A DNA stretch of 43,615 nt from Gemmatimonadota bacterium (lineage in GTDB: Bacteria > Latescibacterota > UBA2968 > GCA-2709665): positions 1 to 43,615 of the forward strand of contig JAPPNU010000036.1 in NCBI GenBank assembly GCA_028873695.1, written 5' to 3'. The translations under genes and the position numbers were made by a program. The first letter of the stretch is position 1; each line of letters opens with the position of its first letter. Below the pieces are notes generated by a model. The model was given only the letters and a program-made list of their open reading frames with translations, did no database searches and was not told the DNA's origin. Positions 42,664-43,615 of this stretch are shown here, one piece after another.

Positions 42664-43542
42664 TCACACATCCACGCCCGAACGCCGCAGCAGATCGGGT
42701 ATCATGTCGGTAAACTCTCCCTGTCCGCGGTCACCCGCGTCGCGAAACCGGACGATGAGGTCTCTGACCAGGCGGCTGACCTCCATCGGAACGCCGAGTT
42801 CCGAGCCAAGCTCAACCCCCAGACGCATATCCTTTGCCGCCAGGTCGGTCGTCGAGCCCATTCGACCGCTGTTCAGGAACAGCGAGACGGTGCGTTCAAA
42901 TATCCTGCTTTGACCCATACTCGACGTTATCGTATCCAGCAACAGGCGCAGATCGATCCCGGCCCTGGCGCTCATCGCCACACCCTCGCACGCACCGAGG
43001 AAGTTGACGAACATCATCAGGTTGTTGATCAGCTTGATCTCGTGCCCGGATCCGGCCGGTCCCACGTGGACGATCCTGTTGCCAACAGCCTCCAACACCG
43101 GCCTCGCCCGTTCCAGGTCCTCCGCGTCACCACCCACGAACAGGGTGAGCGCAGCATCCGTCGCGCCATGGATGCCGCCGCTGACCGGCGCGTCGAGTAC
43201 ATGCAAACCCCGTTTCGTTCCCATGGCGGAAATGCGGCGCATGGCAGAGGGTGCGATGGTGCTGGTGTCGACGTAGGTCGACCCTCCGGCCAGGCCGGAA
43301 AACACCCCGTTGTTGCACAGTGCGACCTGCTCGACCGCACCGGTATCGGGCAGGGAGGTTAGCACCACTTCGGATCGAGCCGCCACCGCCCTCGGATCCT
43401 CAGCCCATGACGCGCCCGCCGCCTCGAGGTCGCGGCCGGTCCGACGGCGGGTATCGTGGATGGTCAGCGTGTGCCCGGCGTCGAGGATATTGGCCGCCAT
43501 CGGCTGCCCCATATTGCCCAGACCGATGAAACCGACTCTCAT
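42664..43542 (-). CDS. 3-hydroxyisobutyrate dehydrogenase-family NAD(P)-dependent oxidoreductase
   Basis: A 292-aa beta-hydroxyacid dehydrogenase: NAD(P)-binding GLGNMG at 7-12, substrate-binding DAPVSGG, and catalytic-lysine motif GSGHEIKLINN. Members oxidise 3-hydroxyisobutyrate, tartronate semialdehyde or related acids; the exact substrate is unclear. First gene of the operon with the sarcosine oxidase-like and M19-like genes. Its promoter should be in 43543-43615, where a group II intron-like sequence begins 18 bases before the ATG. Confidence 0.85.
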   Translation of the reverse strand: MRVGFIGLGNMGQPMAANILDAGHTLTIHDTRRRTGRDLEAAGASWAEDPRAVAARSEVVLTSLPDTGAVEQVALCNNGVFSGLAGGSTYVDTSTIAPSAMRRISAMGTKRGLHVLDAPVSGGIHGATDAALTLFVGGDAEDLERARPVLEAVGNRIVHVGPAGSGHEIKLINNLMMFVNFLGACEGVAMSARAGIDLRLLLDTITSSMGQSRIFERTVSLFLNSGRMGSTTDLAAKDMRLGVELGSELGVPMEVSRLVRDLIVRFRDAGDRGQGEFTDMIPDLLRRSGVDV

Positions 43543-43560
43543 GTTAACCTCAATTCCGCA

Positions 43561-43615
43561 GTGCGCCGTGAAAGGCGCGGAACTTCAGTGGGTGAGAGTC
43601 CCACCCGACAAGTGT
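43561..43615 (+). other. Probable 5' end of a group II intron, cut by the window edge
   Basis: Begins GTGCG, the group II intron 5' consensus, forms the stem GCGCC/GGCGC (43563-43567 with 43574-43578), and continues AACTTCAGTGGGTGAGAGTC CCACCC with the stem GTGGG/CCCAC, a typical start of bacterial group II intron domain I. Only 55 bases are visible; neither the reverse transcriptase gene nor domains V-VI are in the window. Confidence 0.5.

Overview
The window looks like part of a chromosome, probably a metagenome-assembled contig, from a Gram-negative bacterium. It opens with an artificial-looking run of 51 C. A TonB-dependent receptor with a carboxypeptidase-like regulatory domain next to a DUF4249 lipoprotein, plus an OprB-type porin, points to the FCB group (Bacteroidota, Rhodothermota, Balneolota or relatives). 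That placement is an inference from gene content; no rRNA or tRNA gene is present to confirm it.

Bases 1-29,400 are a dense defence island, almost all on the + strand. It starts with a type I restriction-modification locus: hsdR, an inserted GmrSD-like gene (DUF262 + HNH/DUF1524) with a C-terminal HEPN RNase-like domain, hsdM, debris of two toxin-antitoxin modules, hsdS, and a 1272-aa SIR2 NADase-like protein. Next comes a three-gene cassette: an OLD-like ATPase with a TOPRIM-like C-terminus, a DUF3696 ATPase and a PLD-like protein. A decayed stretch follows, with a broken RelE-like toxin and its intact XRE antitoxin, an orphan DUF433 gene, a partial duplication of the cassette (TOPRIM-like half only), and an aspartic protease gene split by a small insertion. 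Then come an AAA ATPase/DUF4276 pair, an MNT/HEPN toxin-antitoxin module, a YhaO/YhaN-like (SbcDC-like) nuclease-ATPase pair and an unrecognised 176-aa protein.

Two inverted copies of a 190-bp non-autonomous element (MITE-like, TTAA at both edges) lie at 12.4 and 20.2 kb. The second interrupts the aspartic protease gene, and removing it with one TTAA restores the reading frame. Several addiction modules keep the antitoxin while the toxin is lost, truncated, stopped or frameshifted.

Bases 29,450-43,540 are a housekeeping/accessory region, almost all on the - strand: a heterodimeric ABC exporter pair, a BrnTA module with a consensus promoter and a frameshifted toxin, an outer-membrane uptake cluster (OprB porin, DUF4249 lipoprotein, TonB receptor), a VapBC pair, and a catabolic operon (3-hydroxyisobutyrate dehydrogenase-like, sarcosine-oxidase-like, M19 dipeptidase-like). 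A promoter followed almost at once by a perfect hairpin terminator at 33.3 kb could make a ~50-nt RNA. The last 55 bases look like the 5' end of a group II intron.

All calls are by eye from translated motifs and base comparison. No database search was run.
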